A stretch of DNA of 64,000 nucleotides from Branchiostoma floridae (Eukaryota; Chordata; Leptocardii; Amphioxiformes; Branchiostomatidae), in contig NC_049983.1 in the NCBI RefSeq assembly GCF_000003815.2, positions 13,832,240-13,896,239 of the forward strand, read 5' to 3'. Below are positions 1-30,400 of the stretch, piece after piece (the first letter of the stretch is position 1; every line of letters starts with the position of its first letter). Both the position numbers and the translations under genes were made by a program. The notes beneath the pieces are model-generated. The model worked only from the letters and a program-made list of their open reading frames with translations, was not told the DNA's origin and did not search any database.

Positions 1-381
1 TAATAGGAAACGCTAATAGTAGTAAATAATTGTCTTCTGCATCTCTTCAATTGTCAGTCAAATGAAGTAAGATTTGTTGTAGGTGTCATCAAGTATGAAC
101 ACCCCTTTGTGTCCTTAACTTGGTAGCTGCCAATTTCTCTTGCTCTGATGTACACATCAGTCTATTGTTTATTTACCTTGTGCCCTTTCAGCACATAAGA
201 CCTTAACTTTTAATTTCTCCATGGTCTTTGCTGTAAGTCCCTGCATCTTTAGCTATAATATGTTCTTTGTTAACATTTTATGTTTTGAATAGCCATACTG
301 CATTAACCTACATGTGAAGGATATTACTTTTCCATAGACTGTATTCATTGTGCTGTGCTTAAGACATTATTCCTTCCACAG

Positions 382-2564
382 ACTGTTGTTGGTGACTGAC
401 AAGTTCCTGATGTCCAAGTTCTTCCTGCCCAATGTTTACAGTACACTTCCATTAGAAACAAGGTGGGTGCTATAGTCAGATTTGATGATCTACGATTAGC
501 ACTGAATTGAAATAGCTCACTATACATTATAGAAAAAGGAATACATACCCTCATTCAGCATTTTTGACGATACCTGACTGTGCACATGATTCCCAGGATC
601 ATCCTACTTGACATCATCTCAGCTAAGATAGGAGAGAGTGAGAGCAGCGGTCCTGGGAAGGAGGAGGAGCAGTTCCTGCCTGTTTTTGTGTTGGAGTTCC
701 TGGCAGCTGAGTTCCAAGAAAACTTCCAGACAATCCTGTCTGTAGGGGAGAACACTGAGAACCTGGTAAGTTGGAATGCCTGGCAGACAGTCATAACCTC
801 CATGGCAACTTGTCTACATGATGATGATACATGTACAACATAGTACTTTGTGACCCTTTGCTGACTGTGTTAACATATAAGGGTATTTGCCAAACTGAAA
901 TAATTGTTCTAATTGATTGACATTTCAAGCTCTGTATACACTAGTGATTTTAATCTTTTTTCATATCCACAATTTTCCCCTCAGGAAGCAGTGATTATTA
1001 TGAAACTCCTGAAGGTGCTGTGTCTTGGAACGGGGCAACGGGAGAAATACATTGAACTTGTCAGGATGGAGTCATTACTAGAGTCTGGTGTAGGTAAGTC
1101 ATTGGTAGATTTTATATGTACATTTGGAGCATCAAAAAACAACCATCACTCAAACGGGTCTTCTGATAGGGAAGTTTGAAGGTTTTTGAACAAATCTGTT
1201 GTCATACTTCTTTATATGGTTACAAAGTATTGTGTGGTCTTTGGCACAGTTATTTGTCGCATTCTGTACAGTTACAAAATGATGCCAAAAGTTAACAATT
1301 TATCACATTACATGACATGGCAGTAGCCCCTTAGATACTACTGTAGCTACTTAGATTTAGTAACTAACTTGTGAAGGAAAGCAGTCTAACAAATCAACAA
1401 AGTTGCAGGAGAGTCTATGGTAAGGTACAGTTACCAAGGGAATCAGCAAAATAAATCAATAAAGCATGTGCAACTATTGGATTACCCATTACAAAAGAGT
1501 TTTGTGTATCATAGATATGGAGGACTGGACTAGGTTGATGCATCTTAAATGTAAACTTAGAAGCTAGCAAAAGATGAGTCATGGAAAAATTACCTCCCTG
1601 GATTAAAAACGTTGTAGGATTGAGACATGTTCATGTTTTAGCCCTTGGCAGTCTATAGGTGACTCAGATTTGTAGTGGTAAACCATAAACGTAGAATGCT
1701 AAAGATTTAGCAATGCTTTCTAATACTGTCTTTTGTCGCAGAATTACTCAGATTAACTACTGCAGCTGGTAAACTTGGGGACAACATCTTCAGCCAGTCA
1801 CAGAAGCTGGCCCCCCCAGACAGTCCTGATGATGTACACCCTGTACATGGGCTGAAGAGAGACCTCATACGTCTGCTGGGAAACATGTGCTTCCAGAACA
1901 CCTCCAACCAGGACAAAGTACAATGTTTGGAATTATCATCAGTAGTGTTGTTTGACTTTTAGGTTGACTTTACTGATGATAAACAGAGGAATAGAAAGTA
2001 TCACTGTCACAGGTTTTGATTGCAAGGTTTTAATACAAATTCTGTTTTTACAGGTTCGAGAGTTGGAAGGTATCCCTCTTATCTTGGACCATTGCAACAT
2101 AGATGACCACAACCCCTGTATCCTTTGTAGTCAAACAAGACTCATCATTCTTTGAGAAAATTGTTATGCTTTCTTACCTTACCTTTCTGTTAGATTTTAA
2201 GTGATGACAGAAGATTGAAGTTTAAAGGAAATGTGATAGTATTCTTCTTTTTGATACTATTAGTACTTCATGTGTCAGAACTATACCTTTGAACTCTACA
2301 CAGAGATATTCTGTAATTCTAACAAACTTCATGTTTCAGGTTGCACTTTGTCCAGAGTTTTTTTGTCTTTGACACTTGGTCCTAGATATCAGCCAATGGG
2401 CCATCTTCACGATACGTAACCTGTGTGAAGGGAACCATGACAACCAGGCAGTGATTGCTGGACTTGAGGACAAAGGGCTTGCAGATAACGTTGCGCTAAA
2501 TGATTTCGGAATTGAAGTAACTGAGGACGATGGGAAGTTTGTGGTTAAATCAGCAGACAAGTGA
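382..2564 (+). CDS. ATXN10: Ataxin-10, C-terminal part (5' exons outside window)
   Basis: Six coding exons join in frame: 382-462, 597-765, 985-1093, 1742-1917, 2054-2117 and 2386-2564 (stop TGA 2562-2564). The first visible exon starts in mid-codon, so earlier exons are missing to the left. The strongest match is the conserved ataxin-10 C-terminal domain: KRDLIRLLGNMCFQN followed by NQDKVRELEGIPLILDHCNID, then QWAIFTIRNLCEGNHDNQ and GLADN near the end. Ataxin-10 is a cytoplasmic armadillo-like protein linked to cytokinesis and neuronal survival in vertebrates; that role is family knowledge and is not visible here. The exon at 382-462 is short and lacks its own start, but it reads LLLVTDKFLMSKFFLPNVYS in the frame that joins the next exon. 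The gene converges on RIBC2. Possible poly(A) signals AATAAA are at 3065-3070 and 3140-3145. Identity is very likely. Confidence 0.92.
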
Positions 2565-4710
2565 GAGATGCAAGTCTGCACACAGAACCATGGTGTACAC
2601 TTCTGAACTGCAGAAACACAGGCAAATCTCTACAGAATGAAGTCTGTACTTATCATCTTCATTGCTTGTGTTGTGCAAAGCTCATAAGGCATGTCATAAC
2701 CAACATCAGATGAAGTTGTGAGCTCTTATTATTCTCTACATGTTTGTGTAACACAGCGGTAAGCAAAAAGGCTCCAGCTGTAAGAAAAGACTCCACAATC
2801 CACACACAGCTCACAAGTTGGTTGGGCAGGCTCACAAAGCATCACCAAGTTAGGTACTTTGCAGCACAAGCTTCTTCAGATACAAAACTGTATCTTGGCA
2901 ATAGCAGGGAGATCTCTTCACAAGACTCCTCCATGGTGCTGCCAGAGCACAGGCCTGCATCTGATGTGCTCAGATTGCTTGCACATGTGATGATTTCTAT
3001 CTGGTACTGAAGAAATCTTAGTACGATTCCCCATTAAGAAAGATAACTTATGATCTTGGCATTCAATAAATGTGTAATATGTACCAACTACAGATCCAAG
3101 AAAAATATTCTGTAACCTATTTATTCCAAAGAGCAAGATAATAAATCTAAGCTAATTGTAGGGGAGATATAAATGACTTTTGTACATAATTTTATTTTTC
3201 GGTTTTAGTGTTATCAGATAGGTAAACTAACAATGCAAATGCTGCATTCCATAGTGATTCTTTTGGGGGGACATATTAGGGACATTATATGGACCATACC
3301 CAGTATATCGAACTGACACGTATTCCACAGCGATTTCTGCAATATTTTTCTCAATACATTCTAAAAAAACTTCAAGATGTTATGCATAATCTAGTAAACT
3401 ATTTCCATGGCATACTAGTAAACAAAAAGTATGCACATTTTATTTTAATAGGGAAGATAAATGATGAAAGCCTGAAACATGTCTATACAACTGGCATTCT
3501 AACTGCAGGTTGTGGACTTTTTATATTACAGGCTTATGCAAACAAAATGGACAAGAGGTATAGAGGAAACATAACGGACATTGGAATGTTTTTTATCAAG
3601 GAGGTGGGATCTTTCTTTTACCATCGTCACCTTGCACCTAAAGACCAATCATCACTCCTTTTCCCATTCAAATCTTATGTATCTCAGTGCCTATGGCCCA
3701 TCATTACTTTCATTGCTGTTAGTTTATAGAAATGTATAATCATGCAAAACTCTGTACCTGAAGGCAAGATACAAAACATGTACCACATGCATGCTTGAAA
3801 TCCAAATCGGACAGAATGCTGAACATCAAGCTCTACTTATCATGCAGCCATTTTCAAAACTGTGACTAAAAAGTGCAAGATTTGTCCATGACTCTTAATT
3901 ATGGTACACATGCAGGTTGTGTACTACATGTATAGCAAAGAAAGCACAATGAATAAAGCCAGTAAGTTGGTAAAATGTCGTGATCTTGAGCATGTCCATA
4001 AGTTTCTCCTAGCCAAAGACACAACACATTATCATAGGACACAGAGAGAAAATAATCTCTTTAGTATTGTCACCACCTTTATTCAGTGTTACAGCACAAC
4101 AATATTGGTTGTGCTTCACAATATGTACACAATGGAAGGGCTGAAAACTAATAAATGCCTTAAAAGTTAGTGTCCCCACTTTTTTTACCATACCAACAGA
4201 TGCAAAATATTACAAATTTACAAATCTCTATGTAGCAATACTGCTTCCAACACTGATGCATTTAAGGCTCTCTAACAGTGTATAACATTTGACATACAAG
4301 TTAGATACACTGTTCATGTCGTTTGGACTCGAAATCTGTACATTCTAAAGCTCTACCTGTGATGCATTTTAGAAATACCCACTTTGTGACAATAAGCACA
4401 GCCTGGCACTGATTCAGTCAAAGAAACCTAATAATATGTATCACTTTGTTATCAACAACTACAATAGTAGCAGAATTAACAAGACCAAAGATATACAGAC
4501 TGTTAACAAGCGGATAATCTGTATGACCACTTGGTTCATTTTATGTAACAAGTGAACAAACAAAACTTTCAATATGGATCCTTTAGTCACAAACATTATG
4601 TAGAATAGTTGAACTGCTATTCTGTGTAGAACCAAGTGGTCACAACTGAACATCATCTCTGTCATCAGGCACATTGTGGTTGGAAGGTCAAGGGGTAGAG
4701 GTCTGCTAGG
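2565..4710. other. Convergent 3' region of ATXN10 and RIBC2, no coding gene seen
   Basis: This interval holds the ATXN10 3' untranslated region (AATAAA at 3065 and 3140) and, on the other strand, the 3' side of the distal RIBC2 terminal exon (reverse-strand AATAAA at 4078-4083). An open frame of 146 codons at 3289-3729 has low-complexity, AT-driven composition, no splice or family signal, and is not called a gene. Confidence 0.6.
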
Positions 4711-4792
4711 TCACCGACTGGATTTGTTGAACTGCATGAAGTACTGAGCTGTTGGTTCATTGGTGTAAACCTCCTTATCCATGAAACCCATG
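4711..4792 (-). CDS. RIBC2: RIBC2 distal alternative terminal exon (tandem duplicate)
   Basis: On the reverse strand an acceptor ending CTCCCCTCTGTAG precedes a frame that also completes the His codon and encodes MGFMDKEVYTNEPTAQYFMQ, then FNKSSR and TGA at 4713-4711. Compared with the proximal exon it has identical length (82 coding bases), identical phase and about half identical residues, with the shared core DKEVY and the QFNxSSR end. It is therefore a diverged duplicate still under coding constraint, and probably mutually exclusive with the first because each carries its own stop. Whether it is spliced in vivo cannot be seen here. Confidence 0.7.
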
Positions 4793-7700
4793 CTACAGAG
4801 GGGAGTAAATCATGTAGGTGTTACACAAGGGACAGGTGCTCTAGGTGTGGAGCTCATCTGGGATGTTAGGAATATACATAACTGTCCACTTCATTTCAGC
4901 CTAGTACATAATGTATCAAGCTATCTGTGGCAGTTTTATCTTGTACAATTCCAAATACAATTCTAAATTTGACATAGTTAACAATTCATGTGAGGTAACA
5001 ATACAAAATACTTTCCATCAAAGCCAACTTTTATTGCTGTTCTACAACCATTAACACATTATTAATATTACAAACTGTTGAAAGATATGCAGTTGATTAG
5101 TTGTTAAGAGTGTTGGAGAAAAAAATAGAACATTGATGCATCATCTGCTGGAGGTGTTGAACTGGGAGAAGAAGTCTGCAGTGATATTGTTCCGGTAAAC
5201 TTCCTTGTCCAGGAACTCTCGGCTGTGGAAAAAAGAAAAGAAACCAAACACACACAGTGAGAAGGACGTTTACTAGGTTGGAGGATGCCACCCTGCGCCT
5301 ACCTTTACAAGCTGTGTAGTGGTACGGCCCTGCGTATGATGCTGATTTGCCATGGTATGGAGTATGTTATTGTGACTTTTAATTTGCACACCAAAACTTT
5401 TTAGTGGGTTAGCTAACAGTGAATTCTTAATCATGCTTTTAAAGCGGTGAGGATGTAATATTGAGCAAAACTTGAAAATTTTGGTACTAATAGCTAAAGC
5501 TATTCACCGTGTTATGGAATTGTTGACAAAAATTTTCCAAGTTTGAAGACTACTATTTATTTGAGTATAGAAAAGCCACTTCTCTTCAAATCACATTACA
5601 GATGTTACCAAGAATATCAAAAGATGCATTTTTTTAATCATGAAAAATTAGTCTTTCTTTGTGTCATTTTGGTACTCCCCAAGCTTTAATCACTTGATAA
5701 TTGTAAAAGTTAACATCAATCACACACAAAAGAATGATTAGAAGATAGCAACACTGAGCAAACAAGAAAGATAGAATCAAAATGTTTGTTCCTGTATGGG
5801 CTGCCATCTCTTGTGGTACATTTCTGTGGAAACTGGAAGCAGACCAGCTGCACTTCCTATACGTCCTACCAGGGCGAGCTACTTACTGTGCCTTCTGCTC
5901 TGCACCAAGTCGTAGATTCTCCTGGGCTTGCTGCCTCTCGAGTTCCTTCTTCAGACGCTCCTCTCTTCTCTCCAGGATGACGGCTGCTCGGTCGGCATCC
6001 ACACGCTGTTTGTCCCACTCCTCGTTTCTCAGACGTTCCTCCATTTCCAGGCGCTGTAGAATTCATGGATACATGTCAGCCAAGCAAACAATAAATGAAA
6101 TAAGTTCTTAGGCTACGTCGAAATGTTTGAATTTGATAGAAATTAACATACATGTGGTTAAAAAAAAGGATACAAAAACATCAATGTTTAAAAAGTACAT
6201 CAGACTTTGCAAAAAAAAAAGAAATGTCCGTACCTCCTTCTCTTGCCTCTGCTGTTCCTGTCTGTTGCGGACGTCAGCAAGCTGCTCAGGGCTCATCCCC
6301 TTCCACCTGTCGGTGATGACACGGTGGGCGCCAAACGCGCTCTGTGCCACGGCAGGGTTCTCCGTAAGCATGTCTCCATAGATGTGATTGGACAGCTCAG
6401 TGTAGTTGTCATCTAGTTGCTGCTGCCTCTTCATAGCCTCCTGCTCATCCTTCTCACGTTGCTGTGGAAATCAACAAGCATGGGGTAAACAAACACTCTT
6501 GTAGAGAAAATGTAGTTTTGGTTGTGTACAAAAGTGAAATGCCACAGTGCCTGTTGAACTTCTTTTGATAATGACAAAAGATAACGCTGTAAATCTTTGG
6601 ATTGTGGAAAACTGTATATTTCTTATAATATAGGATTGCTAATGGAATAAATGCAACAACACGGTTTTTCAGAACTTCAGAAGGTGCAGTTACCATACAG
6701 AAACCTTGCTGTGCCTCACCTGTGCCAGGTTGAAGTTCTTGGTCGCCATGTTGATCTGACGTCTGCATTCCTCCTCAGCTGTGGCCAGTTCACATGCCCG
6801 CTGATCCAGCTCACGTGCCTTCATCTCGTACAACAGATCCGCGTGCTTCTGGTTCATGTCCGCAGCATTGCGCTCCTTGATCTGGGCCTTCGTCCACTCG
6901 CGCATTTGTTCCTGGTGAAAAAATTACAGACGTCACAATTTGATTGGAGCACAAGCAACATGTTTATCACAACTCAAAATGTCATGTACACCATAACTTT
7001 ATCAATATTCACCACTTTGAAATCGTTATTGGTCAAGGGGAACAAGTGATGATAAGAAAAAATATCTCTTTTATTTTCTATTATTTTCAAAAGTTTTTCG
7101 TGATGAGAAGCATTAGAAAACCAACCTGTTGGTACTTTTTCCTGGCTGTGAAGTTCAGATCCTCTCCATCCAGTTTCTGGATACCACTGATACCACAGCG
7201 AGGGTCGTCATCTGTCAATCGTGCTGGCCTGTCCTTCTTCAGGCCATCAGGGTCATTCAGGTCAAACTCACGCCGTGTCTCAGGAACCTGGAAGTTCTTA
7301 CGGAAGTCGTTGACGGCCATGTTGAGATTGCGAATGTCCTGCTCTTGCCGTTTTTCCATCATTACTACAACCTTGTCATTTTTAATGGCATCAGCAGCTG
7401 GAAAATAAAGAGTAGAGTAGAGTATGAAAAGACAATTTATGATATGTGTTAAAAAAAATAGTTCGAAAGCTCGACAGTGTAGTCACATTGAAACTAATGA
7501 GTTTGAGCTAAAACGTACTCTTCATCCAATTGCTTACACTACAGCTTCTTTTACTGCTATAGTTTTAGATCTTTGTGCCTTGGGCCAAGAATAGATCATA
7601 GAGCTGCCATGAAAGACCAGGACGTACCAAAGGCCTCTGCCCGAGCTGCTTCTGTCTCCTCTCTGACCTCTCTGTCTTTCCTCTGCTGTTCCAGAGCCTG

Positions 7701-8274
7701 TACATCAACCTGTAACATCACATACAGTCAGGACATGTCATCACTTTAGTTCCTGCTGCACTTTCAGTTCGAACATGCTTCTGTTGTCAGTGATCTTTTA
7801 TGAACAATTATGTGATAAAATAAGTGAAAGAATTTGCCGGAGTAGCTTTCAAACAGCAATAAATCAAGATTGGTCTCTCTCTCTCAATGTTTGCTCTTTC
7901 AATTGCATCCAGGATTGACAAGACGCACATTAGTTACCATTAATAATTAATGCCACGATTTCCATTACATTAACTTCGAACAATGGCTGACAAGTACAAC
8001 TGACAATATCTTCCTGCAAGATCTGCAGTGGTTTAATGCTATCACGCAACACTGTTTAGGTCACCTGTGACCGAAAATGGGTCTTTAAATCTCCTTGGAC
8101 TTTTCTTATCTGGGACTCTTACCCCAATTATCCTCTCTTTGGCATTGAAGATGCGGCTCTGGCGTTGTTTTTCCATGTTCCGCCGCCGCTCTATGGCCGC
8201 AGCCTGTTTCAAGTCTACAGGAAGATCCAACTTGTACATCTTGGAAGTTGGGTGTGGTGGCTCTACTCACAAAT
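4711..8274 (-). CDS. RIBC2: RIB43A-like coiled-coil protein 2 (ciliary doublet microtubule inner protein)
   Basis: Complete gene on the reverse strand. The ATG is at 8239-8237. Coding exons in order are 8239-8123, 7709-7628, 7397-7126, 6911-6720, 6461-6234 and 6053-5887, then either 5222-5141 or 4792-4711. Either choice gives 379 residues, the usual size of the family. The N-terminus (MYKLDLPVDLK, then ERRRNMEKQRQSRIFNA) is the RIB43A signature. The rest is charged helix and coiled coil with DIRNLNMAVNDFRKNFQ and an MLTENPAVAQSAFG segment, ending QFNxSSR. Family members bind the lumen of ciliary doublet microtubules near the protofilament ribbon. A good acceptor before the ATG (exon edge 8274) and a donor at 8825 suggest a separate 5' untranslated exon near 8826-8950. 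RIBC1 is the alternative name; the single gene probably represents both vertebrate paralogues. Confidence 0.9.
5141..5222 (-). CDS. RIBC2: RIBC2 proximal terminal exon
   Basis: After a pyrimidine-rich acceptor (ending TTCCACAG, edge at 5222) this exon completes a split His codon and encodes 26 residues from REFLDKEVYRNN to FFSQFNTSSR, then TGA at 5143-5141. A reverse-strand AATAAA lies about 105 bases downstream (5030-5035), so this exon can end the transcript by itself. It has the same length and phase as the exon at 4711-4792. Confidence 0.85.
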
Positions 8275-9233
8275 CTAGCAGAAGAAAACAATGAAAAGGC
8301 ATAACAGTTATTTACTAATAAAAATGATCAAATTGCAACTGAGTTTCCCTTTGTGTAAATATACTCCACATCATCGGCGATCGCTGAATATAAACTAATA
8401 GTCTGTATGATGATTTGTTTGGTGGCTCTATGACCTTGCAGCTAGCCATCCACAGAAATCTCTAGGCTGAGTAGGCTCCATTCATACCTATCACAAGACA
8501 TTTTTAGACATAGTCAGAGAAATTCGTTCTGAACTCAATTTTTCTTTGATATGATATATAACTGCTTCCTTTTGTCACCTTTTTCGTAAAAACTGCACAC
8601 ACATTCGTCCTCGGCTTTAGACATGCTTGATAAGCCCGATATGCCGTAAACATCAGACGTAGCCAAGATACAAAACACTCGCAAGAAAGCCCCAAAGCAA
8701 AGGGCACTCAGAGTCAGAAAGAACTTTCCAGGCGCGCCACGTCGACTTTTTAACGCGTTACATATTGATTAAACTGCACGAGAAGTTTTCAAACTTTGCA
8801 GGATGATTCTGAGTAGATTACCTACCTTCTTCTGGATGGCAAGGAATAATCTCCGAGAAGTAGATTACACGATGTCCTAGTAAATAATGCAGTAGTGTTA
8901 TGGCGATCTCACGCTTTTGTATCAGCTGTCTTCCCGTTGCTATGTTTATTGTTCCAAACTTGGGTTATGCCATTACCGTAGATAGGTATGAATGTTTGAA
9001 GGAGATACAATTATGTATCCGTGTATCGAGATAAATTTTCAATATTCATAGAAAAATCGTACTAACTTATCAAAAACAAATTATTTTTTGTCATTGTTGG
9101 TAAATATATGCCTTTATTTATACTATACTGTAACATTCAACATATAAGATGCCCCATATTCCTATGGTATATCCGTGATAGCAACCACTTGACTTCACGG
9201 AATGTTACGCGAGAAATAGCGAGAAATTTTTTT

Positions 9234-9242
9234 GCGCATGCG
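9234..9242. promoter_or_regulatory. Candidate NRF1 site
   Basis: GCGCATGCG matches the core of the palindromic NRF1 consensus, a common element of TATA-less housekeeping and bidirectional promoters. It lies about 150 bases before the SMC1 start codon. Assigned by motif only. Confidence 0.45.
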
Positions 9243-9260
9243 TAGCTGGCGGTCGTCCAT

Positions 9261-9268
9261 TTTCCCGC
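9261..9268 (+). promoter_or_regulatory. Candidate E2F site
   Basis: TTTCCCGC is a perfect match to the E2F consensus TTTSSCGC, 120 bases before the SMC1 ATG and 19 bases after the NRF1 candidate. It would suit S-phase expression of a cohesin subunit. Motif evidence only. Confidence 0.45.
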
Positions 9269-9388
9269 TAAATTTTGGCATGAGAGAAGTCCAAAACAGT
9301 GCGTGAAAAGGGCGATTTCTAGCAGGATCGCGAGCTGTTGGTTTGATTTTCTGTAGCTCAGGAGGTCTAGGCAATACTAGAAGCAACC

Positions 9389-27459
<18,071 letters not shown>

Positions 27460-30400
27460 ACCCGAGATAACCCTTGACCTGACCTGGCAGTGGCGCTTGG
27501 AACCGACCTTTGACAAGCTCCATGAAGATAAGCCAACGTTCAGTTGTTCCATGTTGTGTCGTGCTCATCCTTTGATGACAAGAAACTTTATTTAGCTATC
27601 ATTGTGACGATGTAGTTCTAGTCATACCATGAATGAAGTTACTCTCATTTAAAGTCAAGCTGGAAAGTCATCACCAAATAAGAATTGGAGGAGATGAAAA
27701 CAGTATTGGATAAGGGATGAAGTCAGCACTGATGGTGTGGAAATATGGTCTTTAACCATCAAAGAACTCATCTGAGTTTTGCCAATGGTTACAGTGCAAA
27801 GACTTTCACTGTGCAATGTGTGGCTCCAGCTGAAATGGCAACATTAACAGAAGTTTGTTCAGGTATTCTAGAGTTGGTCACTTAGACATTCCAAACAATA
27901 GTCATGGTGTTGTCCAACAGCAAAATGACTTTTTCTGTTCTGAAAGTATTTGTTACTTGTTCATCCCCGAATCACGATAGAGAATCGGCATCTATGAAAG
28001 CATTTGAAGTAGAGAAAAAATCTAAGTTCTAAACATATCAAATACTTTCACTGTTCTTGATAAGGCAACCATGTTTTCAAGAGGTTTACATGCATAATTT
28101 TACATACTGCAATTATTGTACCACTCAAGCTCAATTTTGGAACTGAGCTAGTTTTGATTCAATGTTAGTTGATTCTATTTAGTATTGTAGTGAAATTCTG
28201 AAATTAATAGTTTAGCTGAATCTTTTTATTTTGTATGATATATCAGGTTATTATCGTTTGACATTTACCAGAAAAGATCTACCAGTTGTATTTTCTCATA
28301 CCACAACAATAAATGTGTTGAAATATTTCTGCTGTTGTGTATCTGTATATGGTAATTAACAAGAAAGGGACATGTGCTTCTGCTGCCTGTTTAGAGGCCC
28401 AGACCAGCTTCTTTTGCCTCAAAAGTGCCCCCTACCAGCACCCAAAGGAACTTCACCACAAACAGTTTCTTACCAAGGCCATACCTACTGAACACTTGCC
28501 ATGAGGGGTAGGGATAGAATGGCCTTGGCATTAAACAGTTCAGTGGTCTGTTGATGTTCTTGAATTACAACTTAAACCATATGCTTGACTTTGGTACAAA
28601 GAGTAGTGAAGTGTGTAATGCAGTACCGCCCTTACACTGAGAATGGTTTCCTGATCATGAGCTGAAATCAAAGCTAGATTCTTCTCATTGAAATAATCAT
28701 GCTTGTAGTCAGGAATGTCTTCAACGAAGACGTTACAAAACTGTGACTTTTTAGTTTTCTACAATTTTTTTCAGGAAGCAACATTCCTGCCCACCCCCTC
28801 CACCCCCACAAAGTTTTGAGAAGTAACAGTGCTGTGCATCCTGGTACATGTAGGTTAGAGGTGGTCCTCACAATTTGCCCTCCAGCCTACTGTGAAGTAT
28901 GCTAGGAAAGGGCTATCAGATTGTCTATTTGTTAGCTCTTTACTCCAGGAATCCTCTGAAGTATCCCGAAAATCACTGCAATGCCAAAGGGAGAGTGAAT
29001 AATGCCCTGCAGACTGACCTTTCAGGTTAAAGGTGAACAAGGGTCAAGTTTGGCCATGGCTTCTGTCAATATGTGTTAGATCCAAACTATGGTGTCAGCA
29101 AAGGGGTAGATTCAGAGGGCAAACTTTTTTTTAGTGCAAATTTCTCTTCAAAGTCCTTTACACAAGATTCAACATTAGCAAATTCCTGATTTGTGCCACG
29201 GAAATGACAGTACTCAAGATTTTAGTTCTTCATCTTGGAGGTATATGTCTATGGCAACAGTAATTGCTTGCTTATAGAATAAATCCTGTTGCATTCTACA
29301 ACTGTTCAATTAACACAGAACAAGGATGATAAGTCTTGCATGGAAAAGTTGTGATTGCTGTGTTAGTTAACTAACAGAATATCCACTCGTTTCTCTGAAA
29401 GTGTTACAAATGTTCCTCTGTGAGAGATACACTCTAATGTGCTTTAAATTTGATGCAGGAAACAAGGAAATGTGCAGACTAGCCAGGATATATGACTGAT
29501 CACTAAGTGGTGCAGGAGTATGGTCAATGCTATTCTTGGAACTGATACAAATTCTGGGAAAGCCAGAGTTATGTAAGGTTAATGTTTTTCTTGGACCAGG
29601 TGCAGATTGAAAATATTGGAAAGTCTGGTGAAGTTCTCACCCTGGCAAGAAAGCACCCAAAAACACTGAGTGCCATAGTAGAAAAGGCATATCAGTACTT
29701 AGACACAGCTTTCTTCTACCACAATTTGTAATATGATGAGTTCCAAATCTTCCCAAAAAGACTCACAAACTGCTGAAACAAAACGGTCCAATAAAGATAA
29801 GGAGTAGTGTTGGAAAATGTCAATAATTCTAACCCTAGACAAAAATGCTAGACACCCATGGTATGTACATGTATTCAGAAGAGTCTGTACTTTTGCTCAA
29901 ACCCCAAAGGAAACAAAAATGAGCTCCCCAGTTTGTAAACAATGCCCCTAACTTACACAGTTCTCAGTTGTTTTATTTGTAGGGACAGTGCCTTTGTTTG
30001 TTTGTTCAATCAGGAAGTTTAATCAGCCAGATGCCAAAGCTAACAACTTTTGATACATGCTAGATGTAAGGGTAAGTCAGGAAGCTCTGGCTTTCTTTTT
30101 TTTTCACTATTTTTGTTTTGCACAATTAAACTTGACCTGTCAATGAATTCTCTACTTAAACCATTCAAAACTATTAAATCTGATGGATTTAAAAGATCAA
30201 TTTATTTCTGTACTATCTCTAGAAAAGAAGCTATGAGGCTTGTCCAAGAAGTTTGTGACTTTTCATCCCTGGGATTAGTATTTTTTTTATGGAAATTGAA
30301 GAGCTGCTGTTCATTCTTTCCTCACTTAGGATGTCACTCAGATTCTCATGATGACATTGATATCTTACAATATTTAAATACATTTCTCCAAATTCTCTCA

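Larger units (their letters stand above)
8275..9388. promoter_or_regulatory. Shared head-to-head promoter region of RIBC2 and SMC1
   Basis: The region lies between the first coding exon of RIBC2 (reverse) and the SMC1 start codon (forward). It includes the likely RIBC2 5' untranslated exon (donor at 8825-8824 on the reverse strand), a GC-rich stretch with clustered CpG at 8728-8760, and candidate sites next to SMC1. No TATA box is evident near either start. GTTGCTAT at 8936-8943 and its exact reverse complement ATAGCAAC at 9178-9185 each match one half of an RFX X-box, the ciliary-gene element. No complete X-box was found. Confidence 0.6.

Noticed and set aside
3289..3729. 146-codon forward open frame between ATXN10 and RIBC2
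   Set aside because: AT-rich with no recognisable domain, no splice partners, and lies in the convergent 3' regions of two genes.
8936..9185. Complete RFX X-box in the RIBC2/SMC1 promoter
   Set aside because: Only half sites match; neither place has both arms of the consensus, so it is reported only as a candidate.
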